DNA of 64,000 bases from UMGS902 sp045538895 (GTDB lineage Bacteria; Bacillota; Clostridia; Oscillospirales; CAG-272): NCBI GenBank assembly GCA_045538895.1, contig JAZQEH010000028.1, forward strand, positions 1 through 64,000, given 5' to 3'. Made by a program: the position numbers and the translations under genes. The notes under the pieces are model-generated. The model saw nothing but the letters and a program-made list of their open reading frames with translations, was not told where the DNA came from and ran no database searches. Shown here one piece after another: positions 16,756 through 27,600 of the stretch (positions within the stretch are counted from its first letter, which is position 1; each line of letters starts with the position of its first letter).

Positions 16756-17930
16756 TAATTTGCACCTCCGTTAAGAATTGTAACTGCTTCAAAGACACGT
16801 GAAATTGCTTTCATGTATCCATCCGATGTAATAGTTGCACCGCTTATCGAGTCAACCTCGGTATATGTTTCTGCGGTCTTGCCGTTATACTGCGAGTAGT
16901 ATTCGGGAGCAGCACATGCATCGCCAAAACCGTCGCTTTCCTTTTGCGAAACAGTTTCGCAGGCAACGATTTTACCATCTGCAGTTACGCTTACCTTAAT
17001 GTAAATGTACTCGCCGGATGCCGGATGATATTTGTTACCACCGTTGATACCGTAGCCGGCAGCTTTTACGTCAAACACATAGTTGCCGCTTGAAGTTTTG
17101 TAAGCCGCAGTAATTGCCGTGGGCATGTCGGCATATGCAGAAACGTCAATATCGGTAAGCTCCCATGAGCGGATGGTTGCAACGGCACCTGTAGCTGCCG
17201 CTTTTTCCTCAGTGGAAGCACCTGCGCTTATAACCTTGCCGTCAGCATCAACACCAATAAAGCTTTCGCCGATGCAAACAACGTATCCTGCTTCATTATT
17301 CGCAGAATATACAGTGTCAACTCCCTCGATTACATCAAGCATAAATACAGAAGTAAAGCCGTCAGCCGCAGGGAGGGCAGCCCCCAGATTATCTGCTAAA
17401 ATCTCCTCCTCGGTACGTAGATCCACCTCTGCACCGCCGAGTGCAAGCGCAGTATTAAGAGCATCCTTTACCGCATTCTTGTATGCTTCGGTAGTCTTTG
17501 TTGCACCTGCAACAGTGTCAACTGCACCGATAGTGTCGATTGTCGAGCCTACTACGCTATCACCGTAGGTCTTTTCATAGCCGAGTGTTTCTCCGCTGGA
17601 AAGACAGGTTGCACCGGTTACGCTTCCGTTTGCGTCAATACCTACCATAATACTCATGCCGGGATTGAAGCCCACAACAGAGAGCTTTACAACCGTGCCG
17701 CCGTTTTTCTCGGTATAAGCCTCGGTAACGCTTGCGGGAAGCGTATATGCGGAAAGGTCAACAGAAGTAAAGTCTTCGCCGTCCGGCATTACAACAAGCA
17801 AAGCCTCGTTTGCAGCCTTTGCTTCATTTGCGGCTATAACAGGAGCAGTAATGCTGTTTACCGCTGCAAGCATAACCGCTATTGCCGCACAGATAAGGGT
17901 GAGTGAAAGTATACACTTTATGTATTTCAT
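16755..17930 (-). CDS. rnfG: RnfG with two FMN-binding domains
   Basis: Extracytoplasmic flavoprotein subunit of Rnf. One N-terminal anchor helix, then two FMN_bind domains. The first ends in DTVAGATKTTEAY (acceptor Thr about 144), the second in DSISGATITSDGY (Thr about 366). RnfG usually has about 200 residues and one FMN; this one has 391, so the domain is duplicated. The first motif has AGAT in place of SGAT, the second is canonical. Start shares its A with the rnfD stop; GAGGTGA precedes it. ApbE at 11583 would attach the FMN. Whether both sites are used is not known. Confidence 0.93.
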   Translation of the reverse strand: MKYIKCILSLTLICAAIAVMLAAVNSITAPVIAANEAKAANEALLVVMPDGEDFTSVDLSAYTLPASVTEAYTEKNGGTVVKLSVVGFNPGMSIMVGIDANGSVTGATCLSSGETLGYEKTYGDSVVGSTIDTIGAVDTVAGATKTTEAYKNAVKDALNTALALGGAEVDLRTEEEILADNLGAALPAADGFTSVFMLDVIEGVDTVYSANNEAGYVVCIGESFIGVDADGKVISAGASTEEKAAATGAVATIRSWELTDIDVSAYADMPTAITAAYKTSSGNYVFDVKAAGYGINGGNKYHPASGEYIYIKVSVTADGKIVACETVSQKESDGFGDACAAPEYYSQYNGKTAETYTEVDSISGATITSDGYMKAISRVFEAVTILNGGAN

Positions 17931-18856
17931 TACTTGTCACCTCCGATTATCTTGCGTGATGTCCATATATCAATATACGGAGTAAGAATGTTCATAAGTA
18001 AGATTGCAAATGACACGCCCTCGGGATAATTGCCGAACATACGGATCATAACGGTGATAATACCTGCGAGGAAGCCGAAAAGGATCTGACCGCTCCACGT
18101 TGCAGGAGACGTTACGTAGTCGGTAGCCATGAAAATCGCACCGATGAAAAGACCGCCCGAAAGGGTGTAAGCAAGTGCAGTTGCCGCATTGAAGTCAACA
18201 AGCACAAACGTAAAGAGGAAAACCGTGCCGATAAACGCTACGGGGAGATGCCATGTGATGATATGGCGGATCATGAGGTACACACCGCCGATAATGAGTG
18301 CGAGTGTACAGGTTTCACCGATCGCACCGCCGTAGTTGCCGAAGAAAAGAGTCATAAAGTCAGGGTGTGCACCGCTTTCTGCCAGAGTAGCAAGAGGAGT
18401 CGCACTTGAAACGGTATCAACCGTAGGGAATGCGCCCTTTGCCATTTCACCGAAAGCAACAAGCATGAACACACGGCCTGTAATTGCAGGGTTTACGATA
18501 TTTTTACCGATACCGCCAAAGCAGCATTTTACAACCACTATTGCAAAAACCGAGCCAACAACAGCCTGCCAGAACGGAATGTTTGCAGGAAGATTAAGAG
18601 CAAGCAAAAGTCCGGTTACAACCGCACTGAAATCGTCAATGCTCTGCTCTTTTTTGATTATTGCATTGAAAACAAACTCCGAAAAAACGCACGTGCCGAT
18701 GCAGATTGCGATAACCGCAAGTGCACGAAGTCCGAAAATGATAACACCGGCTATCGCCGCAGGAAGCAGTGAGAGTGCAACCTCCATCATAACACGTCTT
18801 GTAGAGTGAGTGCTATGAATATGCGGCGAGGCGGAAAGATGCAACAAATTATCCAT
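17930..18856 (-). CDS. rnfD: Rnf complex membrane flavoprotein subunit RnfD
   Basis: Integral membrane subunit, 308 residues, eight to nine helices. The covalent FMN site is DTVSSATPLATL (acceptor Thr about 153). Conserved SPHIHSTHSTRRVMMEVA at the N-terminus and ATDYVTSPAT near the C-terminus. The start at 18856 has GGAGG upstream and overlaps the end of rnfC by 8 bases; a longer frame upstream has no site and lies inside rnfC. Confidence 0.95.
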   Translation of the reverse strand: MDNLLHLSASPHIHSTHSTRRVMMEVALSLLPAAIAGVIIFGLRALAVIAICIGTCVFSEFVFNAIIKKEQSIDDFSAVVTGLLLALNLPANIPFWQAVVGSVFAIVVVKCCFGGIGKNIVNPAITGRVFMLVAFGEMAKGAFPTVDTVSSATPLATLAESGAHPDFMTLFFGNYGGAIGETCTLALIIGGVYLMIRHIITWHLPVAFIGTVFLFTFVLVDFNAATALAYTLSGGLFIGAIFMATDYVTSPATWSGQILFGFLAGIITVMIRMFGNYPEGVSFAILLMNILTPYIDIWTSRKIIGGDK

Positions 18857-20168
18857 TATGCTTTGCCTCCTCTCTTGCTTTAGCGGCTTTGAGCGCTGCC
18901 TTCGCAAGCTTATGTGTCTGGATAATGGGGCGGTTTGCAGGGCAACAGAATGCACAGCAGCCGCACTCCATACAAAGGTCTACACGAAGTTTCTTCAAGG
19001 TTTCTTCTTCGCCAAGTCGGTATGCTTCTGCAATAGCCATCGGGTCAAGTCCGAAAGGACAGCGGTTTGTACAACTGCCGCAACGGATGCAGTTTGTGAC
19101 CTTTCTCGGTGCAGAGTCCTTTTCGTTAAACGCAAGAAGTGCGTTTGTGTTTTTGAGTACAGGAAGTGACAGTGACGGAACTGTAACACCCATCATGGGA
19201 CCGCCGTAAAGAACCTTGCCGGGCTTACACTTGAGTCCGCCTGCAAACTCAAACACCTCTTCGATAGAAGTGCCGATAGGAGCAATAACGTTGCAGGGCT
19301 TGTTTATTGCACTGCCGTCAACGGTGATAAGTCGCTCAACAAGCGGTATGCCCGTCTTTAAATACTTACCGATTGCCGCAACGGTGGAACAGTTAATAAC
19401 GATACATCCAACGTCAATGGGAAGCTTGCCGCCGGGGACAACCTTTCTTGTAACGTGATAAATCATCACCTTTTCGCCGCCCTGAGGGTACCTTGCAGGA
19501 AGCACCTTTACGCTGACACCGCTATGCTTTGCGGCAATTTCCTGCATTTTGGAAATTGCTTCTTTTTTGTTGTTCTCAATACCGAAAATTATCTTTTTAA
19601 CGCCCAAATACTTTTCAAATGCCTCTATTGCACATTCGATATCGTCGCTGTATTCAAGCATAGCACGTGTATCGCTTGTGATGTAAGGCTCACATTCGGC
19701 GGCATTGATGATAAGCTCCTCAATACGCTCGCTTTCTACGTTAAGCTTTACATAGGTAGGAAAGCCTGCGCCGCCAAGTCCTACTATACCGCTCTTTTTT
19801 ACCGCCTCGATAAAGCTGTCACGGTCGGTAACGGCGGGAGGTGTGCAAGACTCGTCAAGAGTCATTTCTCCGTCGGATTCAATGGTGATTGCAGGTGCGG
19901 CAGAGCCGTTTGCAACGCCTAACGGTTCAATCTTTTTTACAGTTCCCGAAACGGTTGCATAAACGGGTGAGGACACATATCCATTCTGCTCGGCGATAAG
20001 AGTACCTATATTTACATGGTCACCAACCTTGACAATCGGTGTTGCGGGAGCACCGATGTGCATAGAGGTCGGCAATGTCACTGATTTTGGAGCATCCATT
20101 CTGACAGCCGCTATTTCTGCGGTATTCTTTCTGTGCGGAACATGGATACTGCGGAGGTTAAAAGCCAT
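18849..20168 (-). CDS. rnfC: Rnf complex NADH-binding iron-sulfur subunit RnfC
   Basis: Peripheral subunit where NAD(H) reacts. N-terminal barrel-sandwich domain (VGDHVNIGTLIAEQNG), the nucleotide/FMN domain (VGLGGAGFPTYVKL, and LIINAAECEPYITSD), and two [4Fe-4S] sites CIRCGSCTNRCPFG and CMECGCCAFCCPANRP. 439 residues, the compact form lacking the long C-terminal tail of gamma-proteobacterial RsxC. First gene of the operon rnfCDGEAB, with AAAGGTGG before the ATG. Confidence 0.96.
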   Translation of the reverse strand: MAFNLRSIHVPHRKNTAEIAAVRMDAPKSVTLPTSMHIGAPATPIVKVGDHVNIGTLIAEQNGYVSSPVYATVSGTVKKIEPLGVANGSAAPAITIESDGEMTLDESCTPPAVTDRDSFIEAVKKSGIVGLGGAGFPTYVKLNVESERIEELIINAAECEPYITSDTRAMLEYSDDIECAIEAFEKYLGVKKIIFGIENNKKEAISKMQEIAAKHSGVSVKVLPARYPQGGEKVMIYHVTRKVVPGGKLPIDVGCIVINCSTVAAIGKYLKTGIPLVERLITVDGSAINKPCNVIAPIGTSIEEVFEFAGGLKCKPGKVLYGGPMMGVTVPSLSLPVLKNTNALLAFNEKDSAPRKVTNCIRCGSCTNRCPFGLDPMAIAEAYRLGEEETLKKLRVDLCMECGCCAFCCPANRPIIQTHKLAKAALKAAKAREEAKHNG

Positions 20169-20196
20169 ATTTCAGCCACCTTTCTTTTTAAAAACT

Positions 20197-20214
20197 TTGT
20201 TTAATGTTTCACAA
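20197..20214 (-). promoter_or_regulatory. Candidate Rex operator in the rnf leader
   Basis: TTGTTTAATGTTTCACAA, a 7-4-7 imperfect dyad close to the Rex consensus TTGTTAA-N4-TTAACAA (one mismatch to each known half-site form), embedded in a longer inverted repeat 20191-20220 (AAAACTTTGT with ACAAAGTTTT). It lies between the promoter and the rnfC start, where a repressor would block elongation. The same inverted repeat could instead be an RNA hairpin in the leader. Confidence 0.55.
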
Positions 20215-20262
20215 AGTTTTACATAATTTTTACTGCAAAATGCACAAATTATTTCAGTTTAT

Positions 20263-20291
20263 AATATATACCTTTTTCGACATAAAGTCAA
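20263..20291 (-). promoter_or_regulatory. Sigma-A promoter of the rnf operon
   Basis: Minus-strand TTGACT (20286-20291), 17-base spacer, TATATT (20263-20268). Start site predicted near 20256, giving an 88-base leader containing the Rex-like dyad. Confidence 0.75.
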
Positions 20292-20344
20292 CATTTTTTT
20301 GCACTTTACCAAGCATTTTCACATATAGAAAATGCTGAAAAAAC

Positions 20345-20375
20345 AGAATAAAGTCCTCGGAACGAGGACTTTATT
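20345..20375 (-). terminator. Terminator of the PBP-HTH regulator gene
   Basis: A 14-bp perfect inverted repeat (20345-20358 with 20362-20375), loop GAA, followed on the minus strand by TGTTTTTT. It isolates the rnf operon from the regulator upstream. Confidence 0.88.
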
Positions 20376-20376
20376 C

Positions 20377-21531
20377 TTAAATAAAGATATTCTTGTTTTT
20401 TTCTTCGTTTTCATTTATTACCGACAAAAGGCTTTCCTTTTTAATATAGCCACGGATAAGCTCGGCGGCATTGCCTTTTTTAGGCATTGCAAGAGCGTTT
20501 TTTATCTTTCTCACCCTATACCTTGCGGTTTCCGGAGAAATAAAGCAATATTCACTCATTTTTTCGTAATTATAGCCGCATATAAGGCAATAAATAAGCT
20601 TCAGATTTACAAGGTCGCTTGTTGCAAGCATACGTTCGAGCCTGCCAATGTCGCCGGTTTGTACGAGGATAGGCTTCTCCTCTCCCTGCAGAAGCGGAAT
20701 AAAGGGCTTCGGGCTGCCACAGTTGGCGTCATATGCCATATTTGCGGTGCTTCCCCTTATCTTCAGCGTGGTCGGCAACAGGTTTTCAGACGCCACAAGC
20801 CCATACTTTATACGGTTGAAATACGTTTCAACAAGCAATCTGCCGCAATCGTAAAAGTTAGTTGTAACCGAGGTTATTCCCTCTCCGTAAAGTCTTGCCA
20901 TAACGGTATCGGTATGGCTTATAACAAAAAGCTTATTGCTTTCGATTTTGTGGGACTTCAAATACTCTATAAGGCATATTGCAACAAGGTCGTTTGTGCA
21001 TATAACGGCATCGAACTGTTCATGTACACTTATAAATTCATCAAATGAATCAAGCATGCTCTCATTGATATAAAAAATGCTATCGTGACCGTCATTAACG
21101 TATTTACAGAACATCTTTTCTCGACCTGTGTCATTACAGGAGTTACGGTTCACGCCTACAAGTGCAATTCTTTCCTTTTTGCACATACGAAGATAGTCAA
21201 CGGTATTTTTCATCGAACCGTCCGCATCGGTGCCGACAAGACTGTACGTAACTGGCAACGGCTGCACAATATGGTTAGCAGAAAGTATGAAATGAACGTT
21301 TGTATCCAAAAGTCCGTTTATCGCTTCATAAAGCCATGACATATTATCGTATAGAAGAATAACAGATGCTTCTTCACCGCACTTTTCAACTGCGGCTCTT
21401 GCCTCCGAAATGCTTGTAAAAACCTTTGTACGGATACGTCTGCGAGAAGCCTCGTCCGCAATTCCGCGAAGCTTAGTGTCACACCAGACACCGTGACGGT
21501 ATGCGGCATCGCACAAAACAAACAGTGCCAT
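20377..21531 (-). CDS. Regulator with periplasmic-binding-protein-like domain and C-terminal HTH
   Basis: A 384-residue cytoplasmic protein. Residues 1 to about 275 have the LacI/GalR-type ligand-binding fold: MALFVLCDAAYRHGVW, YDNMSWLYEAINGLL, FDAVICTNDLVAICLIEYL and the final ITSVTTNFYDCGRLLVETYF. The DNA-binding part is at the C-terminus, about 315-365, with a LuxR/FixJ-like recognition helix (YCFISPETARYRVRKIKNAL), the reverse of LacI order. No signal peptide. It is divergent from the giant surface-protein gene with a 165-base shared gap, so it probably controls that gene in response to a sugar or similar ligand. Ligand unknown. Confidence 0.75.
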   Translation of the reverse strand: MALFVLCDAAYRHGVWCDTKLRGIADEASRRRIRTKVFTSISEARAAVEKCGEEASVILLYDNMSWLYEAINGLLDTNVHFILSANHIVQPLPVTYSLVGTDADGSMKNTVDYLRMCKKERIALVGVNRNSCNDTGREKMFCKYVNDGHDSIFYINESMLDSFDEFISVHEQFDAVICTNDLVAICLIEYLKSHKIESNKLFVISHTDTVMARLYGEGITSVTTNFYDCGRLLVETYFNRIKYGLVASENLLPTTLKIRGSTANMAYDANCGSPKPFIPLLQGEEKPILVQTGDIGRLERMLATSDLVNLKLIYCLICGYNYEKMSEYCFISPETARYRVRKIKNALAMPKKGNAAELIRGYIKKESLLSVINENEEKNKNIFI

Positions 21532-21561
21532 AAATTCACCTCTGTTTACAACATTTATAAT

Positions 21562-21636
21562 ATATTACCAAAATACCATAACAAAAGCAAATATTTTCGT
21601 TAAATTCGCATGATTTTTTTGCAAAAAATATTACCA
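21562..21636. promoter_or_regulatory. Divergent control region with ATATTACCA direct repeats
   Basis: The 9-mer ATATTACCA occurs at 21562-21570 and 21628-21636, 66 bases apart, in the AT-rich gap between the regulator and the giant gene. They may be half-sites for the regulator. Promoter boxes for either gene are ambiguous here; AGGAGGT precedes the ATG at 21697. Confidence 0.35.
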
Positions 21637-21696
21637 TACATTAATTATATATGTATGCTAAAATTTAAGTGTACAAAAATACATAGGAGGTAAACT

Positions 21697-24600
21697 ATGA
21701 AAAAACTATTTGTTTTTGTTTCTGCTTTGTTGTGCATAGTTCTTTTTGCACTCTCGGCAGGAGCTACCGAAAACGTGGCTTTTGTAGCCGCAGGCGGTAT
21801 AGGTGACGGCTCAAGTGCCCAGTCACCGCTTGGTTCACTTGCAAACGCATTTGCCGCAGTAGGCGACGGCGGTACTGTCGTGCTTACAAGTGACCTTACC
21901 ATCGGCTCGGCAGTAAATCTGCCCGACCACACAGGCACAGTTACGCTAACAAGCGTATACGGTGGCGTTGACTACCGTGCAACAAACGATGCGGCTCTCC
22001 GCTATACTGCATCCGCTCGTCTTGTACTCGGCGGTCCGACCGTTATCGACTATTTCGACATTGAAATTGACAGCGGTGCAAACGGCGGTGCGGTACTCGC
22101 TGCCGACTTCAACGACCTCACTATAGGTTACAACGTCGATATCAGCTACAACTACGCTGTTTCGGGTGTTAAGATGTATGTCATCGGCGGCCCCAACAAC
22201 GATGCAACCGGCAACATCCTCGGTGCAGGTGAAAGCTGTACCATCGAAATTTACAGCGGTGCATATGAACAGGTAGTCGCATTCAGCCGTTCTGTTGCAA
22301 ATGTGTCGCACAACGGTACCGTTTATATGACTCTTGGCGGTAATGTTTCGGCGCGTCTTTGCTTCCTCGGTGCAGTAACCACAGGTGCAAAGGGCGGTTC
22401 TTGTGAAGTCACCCTCAAAGAGAACGCAAAAGCAACATGGTTTTATCCCAGCGGTAATGCAAGCTCGATGAACGGCAGCGTTACCGTCAATGTAAAAGAC
22501 AACGCAACCATCTCCAATATTGACCGCTATGCGGATTCTCTCTTCCCGAACGGTACAAAAACCATCAACCTTTACGGCGATTCCTACACCGTTCCCACAA
22601 ATCTTGAAAAATACTTCAACACTGTAAATGCATTTGAAGAAGAGCCCCAGCCCCCTGTGGTTTCAGACGCAGTTTTTGTTGCAGACGGCGGAACAGGTGA
22701 CGGAACAAGTGAAAGCTCGCCCATAGGTTCTCTTGCATCCGCTTATGCTTCACTCAAAGAAACAGGCGGCACAATTACTCTTGTTTCCGATACCACGCTT
22801 AACACAGACACAACTTTCGCAGACCTTAACGGCAGCGTTACATTCAATGCGAAAAACGATGCTGTTTTAAAACTCAACGGCAACATCAGCTTCAGCAACA
22901 ACGAAAATGACGGAACCGTTACCTTTGACCTCCCCGTTTCGGCTTCCAATGCCGCAATCTTCGGCGGTTTTAATGACGTTGTATTTACCGAAAACTTTGC
23001 GGTAACCGGTACACTTGATTTCTTTGGCGGTGTTGATGCCACAAACATTACAAACAATGCTCTGGCAATCACCGAAAAGGCATATTCGGTTACTGTAAAC
23101 GGCGGTACGTTCAACAAGTTTGCTCTTGGCAACTATCGCTCGGAATACAATGATACAGTAGGTTCAATAGCTGCACCCGTAACTCTTACGGTAAACGGCG
23201 GTACATTCAATACCTCGTTCAGCGTTTCGGGTATGTCTATCCTTGCAGACAATGCAAGTATCAGCATAACCGGCGGTACATTCAACTGTCCCGTATACGT
23301 TCAGGGCGGTATGAATTCTGTTATCGCACAGGGTGTTAAAATTTCAGGTACAGTTGCTTCCGACCGCAAGTATTACGCAATTGACGGCGATATTACCCTT
23401 TCAATAAGCGGCGGTACATTCAACGGCGGCACTATCGGTGCATACGAAGTACAGCCTGCATACACACAGGTTATGCGCGGTAACTACACTGTTTCCGTTA
23501 CAGGCGGTAATTTCGCAAGCGGCACCGTATTTGATGCAACTCAGGTAAAGGCTTATGCATCTTCCTCAAAGGTTGCAACCATTACATACCCTGACACATA
23601 TACGTTTACCACAAAACTCTTCGATACCGTTAACGGTGCTGCACAAAACGACAAAGAACCTGTCCGTATTGCATTTGTCGGTGACTCCATCACCGAGGGC
23701 TATACTGTTGCGGCAGAAGGTGTAGACAGACTTACCGGCTCATATCCTGCTCTCATAGCTTCTCTTGCTGAAAGCGACTCAAAGGATGTTGTAGTTTCAA
23801 ACTACGGTATTTCTTCTGCAGGTCTTTTAAGAGCAACTGCATATTACTATCCCAATTATCTTGCATACAAGATGCTGCTTGAAGAAACCGATGCCGATTA
23901 CATCGTAATCGCTATCGGTGTAAATGACAATGCGGCAGGCGGCACCACCGGTGCACAAATCGAATTTGAAACAAACTACCGCTCCCTTATCGAAACCGTT
24001 GGAGCACTTCCCGAAACAGAAAAGGTATTTATCACAAATGCAATTTTCTGGAACGCTTCAAAGCTCGGTTCTATCCGTGCTACATCGGTTATCCGTCCCA
24101 CTCAGGAAAAAATTGCAAAAGAATTTGAAAGTGTAAACGCTGACAAATACATATTTGTTGACCTCTACGGTCTTACACTTGACGCAGCAAAGAACGGCAC
24201 TCTTCTTTCCTCTGATATTCTGCATCCCTCAAAAGCAGGCTTCAGCAAGATGGCTGACGTTCTCTATGGCGTAATGTTTGAAAATGCTCCTGCTACCACA
24301 ACAGCTTACAAGAGCAACGACGTTTATATAAGTGCAAGTGGAAATGCTTTTGGCAGCGGCACAAAGGACGACCCCATATCACATATCGAATTTGCCTTTG
24401 CAAAGCTCCCCTTGAATGAGGAATCCACCGTTCACATCGTTGGAAAAGTTCCATTCAGCTCAAGCTTGTTCATCCCCGTTGGTCCCTCAAAGCTCACTAT
24501 TGTTGGCGAGGGTGACGGTGCAATTCTTGAAAACGGCTCTGTATCGTTCAAGATCGGCTGTGACGTTAAATTTGACAACATCACACTCGCTACAACCGCC

Positions 24601-27600
24601 ACAACCGAAATCTACGGTTGTTACAACGATATCGAAATGACCGACACCGTTGCGCTCAGCGGCAACTGGTCATTCTTTGCAGGCCACAACATTTACCGTG
24701 AGGGTGCTACCAACGTGGCTCATGATACCGTTGCATCCGCATCGGACAACAAGGACTGCAATATCAACATCTCGGCAACCGGCACATTCACAAACTTTGC
24801 ATTAGGTAACCGCCGTAGCGACGGCATAGCTCCCATTGGCACATACAGCGGTAATCTCACAGCATACGTTGGCAACAATGTCCGTGTAAGTGGAACAAGC
24901 ATTGTCGGCATAGTGGGCCAAAACTACCTCACAGGTACTGTTACTGCCTCTATTCCCTCAACGGTTGTTCTTGAAGAATATGCAAGCATCGGCACTGTTA
25001 CTTCTCCCATTGTGTACGATGAAAGCAAAAACACGGGCAGCGTTTCCGTTACATCAAGAAACGTTATAGCACCCACAGTAGCATACGTATCATACGGTGC
25101 AAGCGGTAGCGGTGATTCTCCCGAAACACCCGCAGGCACTCTTGCAGGCGCATATGCACTTCTCGATGCAACCAAGGATTGCACTATCGTGCTTATGAGT
25201 GACTATCCTGTAAGCGCTCTTACCACCCTGCCCGCTCACGGTGCTAAGGTAACAATCACAAGCGTTTACGGCGGCGTTGACTACCGCACGACCAACAACG
25301 CTGCTCTCCGCTATACTGCATCTGCACGAATCGTGCTTGGCGGTGACACCGTAATTGACAACCTGAACATCGAAATCGACCAGAGTGCAAACAGCGGTGC
25401 GGTAATTGCCGCAAACTTTCATGACCTGAAGCTCGGCTACGGTGTTGAAATCATCCACAACTACACCGTTGCAAACTCCAGAATGTATATCATCGGCGGC
25501 TCCAACAACGATGCAAACGGCAACGGTCTTGCCGCAGGTGAAGTATGCAACATCGAAATTTTAAGCGGCGACTATTATCAGGTAACCGCATTCAGCCGCG
25601 GCACTGCCAACAAGGCTCACTACGGCACGGTTAACCTGAAAATCGGCGGCGACGCTACCGTTTTTGAAACATACCTCGGTGCAGTTACAACCGGTGCGTC
25701 AGGCGGTACTGTTAACTTTGAAATCTGTGAAAACGCAAAACTCCACACAAACGGTCTTGCACTCAGCGGTAATGCAGGCAACATGAACGGCGACGTTACG
25801 GTTACCGTACGTGACAACGCAAGCATTTCAAAATTTGCAAGATATGACGCATCCATCCACGCAGGAACAAAGACTATCAACGTTTACGGCGAAAGCATTT
25901 CTCTCCCCGCTTCGCTTGAAACGTACTTTGACGTTGTTAACATCTACATCCCCAAGGATAGCGTTACCGTTACCGAAAGCATTGATACGGACAAGATCGT
26001 TTCCGTTACTGCGGACGGTGCGGCACTTCAGGCAGAGGTAACATCTACTGCAAACGGCTTAACAGTTGAATATACCGAAAGCCTTGAAAACTTTACGCTT
26101 GCTATTACCGTAAAGGATACTTCATATACCGTATATGAATACACCGTTACAGAAACAAACGGCACTGCAAAGGCAGTTCTCGCAAGCACAAAAACTTATG
26201 CAGGTGACGTTGTTTACGTTGGTGCAAAAGACGGAAGCGGTCTTACCCCCGCATCCCCTGTTTCATCCCTTGAAAAGGCGTACAACACATTGCTCGGCGA
26301 CGGCGGCACTATCGTAGTAGTTGATGCCGTAACAATGGCAAGAGTTACAGCTCCTGCACATTCCGGCAAGATTACCGTTACATCCGTTTACGGCGGCACA
26401 GACTACCGTGAAAGCGGTGCAAAGCTTGTATGCGCAACCTCGATAGGATGGCAGCTCGGCGGTGAAACCGTAATCGAAAACATTACTGTTGATATCGCAA
26501 CCACCGCAGTAATCAGTGCGGCATTCAATCCCCTCACCATCGGTGACGGTGTAGAAATAATCAACGATTATTCCTCAAATGATGCAAACGGCTTGTATCT
26601 CGTCGGCGGACACAACAACTCTACCGCTACCCTCTCCGTTTACCCCGATGACACATCAATAACCGTTCGCAGCGGTCACATCAGATGCATTATCGGCTTC
26701 TCTCGCTATAGCGGCGCAAGAGTTCATACCGGTAAAGCTACAATCAACGTTGAGGGCGATGCATACGTACGCTACGTTTTCGCCGGTGCGGTTGAAAACA
26801 ATGCTACATCAAAGGATGCTGTTATCAACGTACGTGATAAGGCAATCGTTGAAAACCTTTTCGCAGGCGGCAGCACAAAAACAAACTATACTACCGGCAA
26901 GACTGTTATCGACGTAACCGAGCTTAACGGCGGCGATATTTATGAGTTTGACACTGTTGGTATTTTCACATCCGACGGAAAAGTAGAACTCCACTATGAC
27001 CCTCGCACAGTTGCAGAGGGTATCACAACAATGGCAGCAATGGCACGCTTCAACGTGCTCTCCACATGTGACCTCGCAGGTGCACACACATTTGGTGCAG
27101 CATACGCTAATCCCTTTGGCGGCGGGCTTACCGCTCACACCTGTGAAATCTGCGAATATACGTGCCTTATTGAAGCGGCTCCCGCAAAGGTTGCTGACAA
27201 GGTAGTATTCGTAGCAGACGGCGGATTTGGCAACGGTCTTAGTCCTCTCCATCCTTTCGGAAGCCTTGAGGATGCATTCAACGCTCTCGGAAGTGACGGC
27301 GGCACTATCGTACTTGTAGACGAATGCACACTCCCTGTAAACCTTGTATGGAGATTCGGTGCTTCCCACGTTTCGTTTATGGAACCCGTTCACAAGGGTA
27401 ACGTACTTATCACAAGTGTTTACTCAGATGCAGACTACCGTGAAAACGGTGCAAAGCTTATCTTTGACGGCAATATGCACTACCGTTTGAGCGGTCCTAC
27501 CACATTTGACAACATCGTATTCGACACCGTAGGCAATCCCACAACAAACCTTATCGCAGCCAGATACAATCCTCTCGTTTTCGGTGAAAACTGCAAGATG

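Noticed and set aside
20332..21048. Plus-strand 238-codon frame opposite the PBP-HTH regulator
   Set aside because: Antisense shadow beginning inside the terminator hairpin; composition is not protein-like and the minus-strand gene has clear domains.
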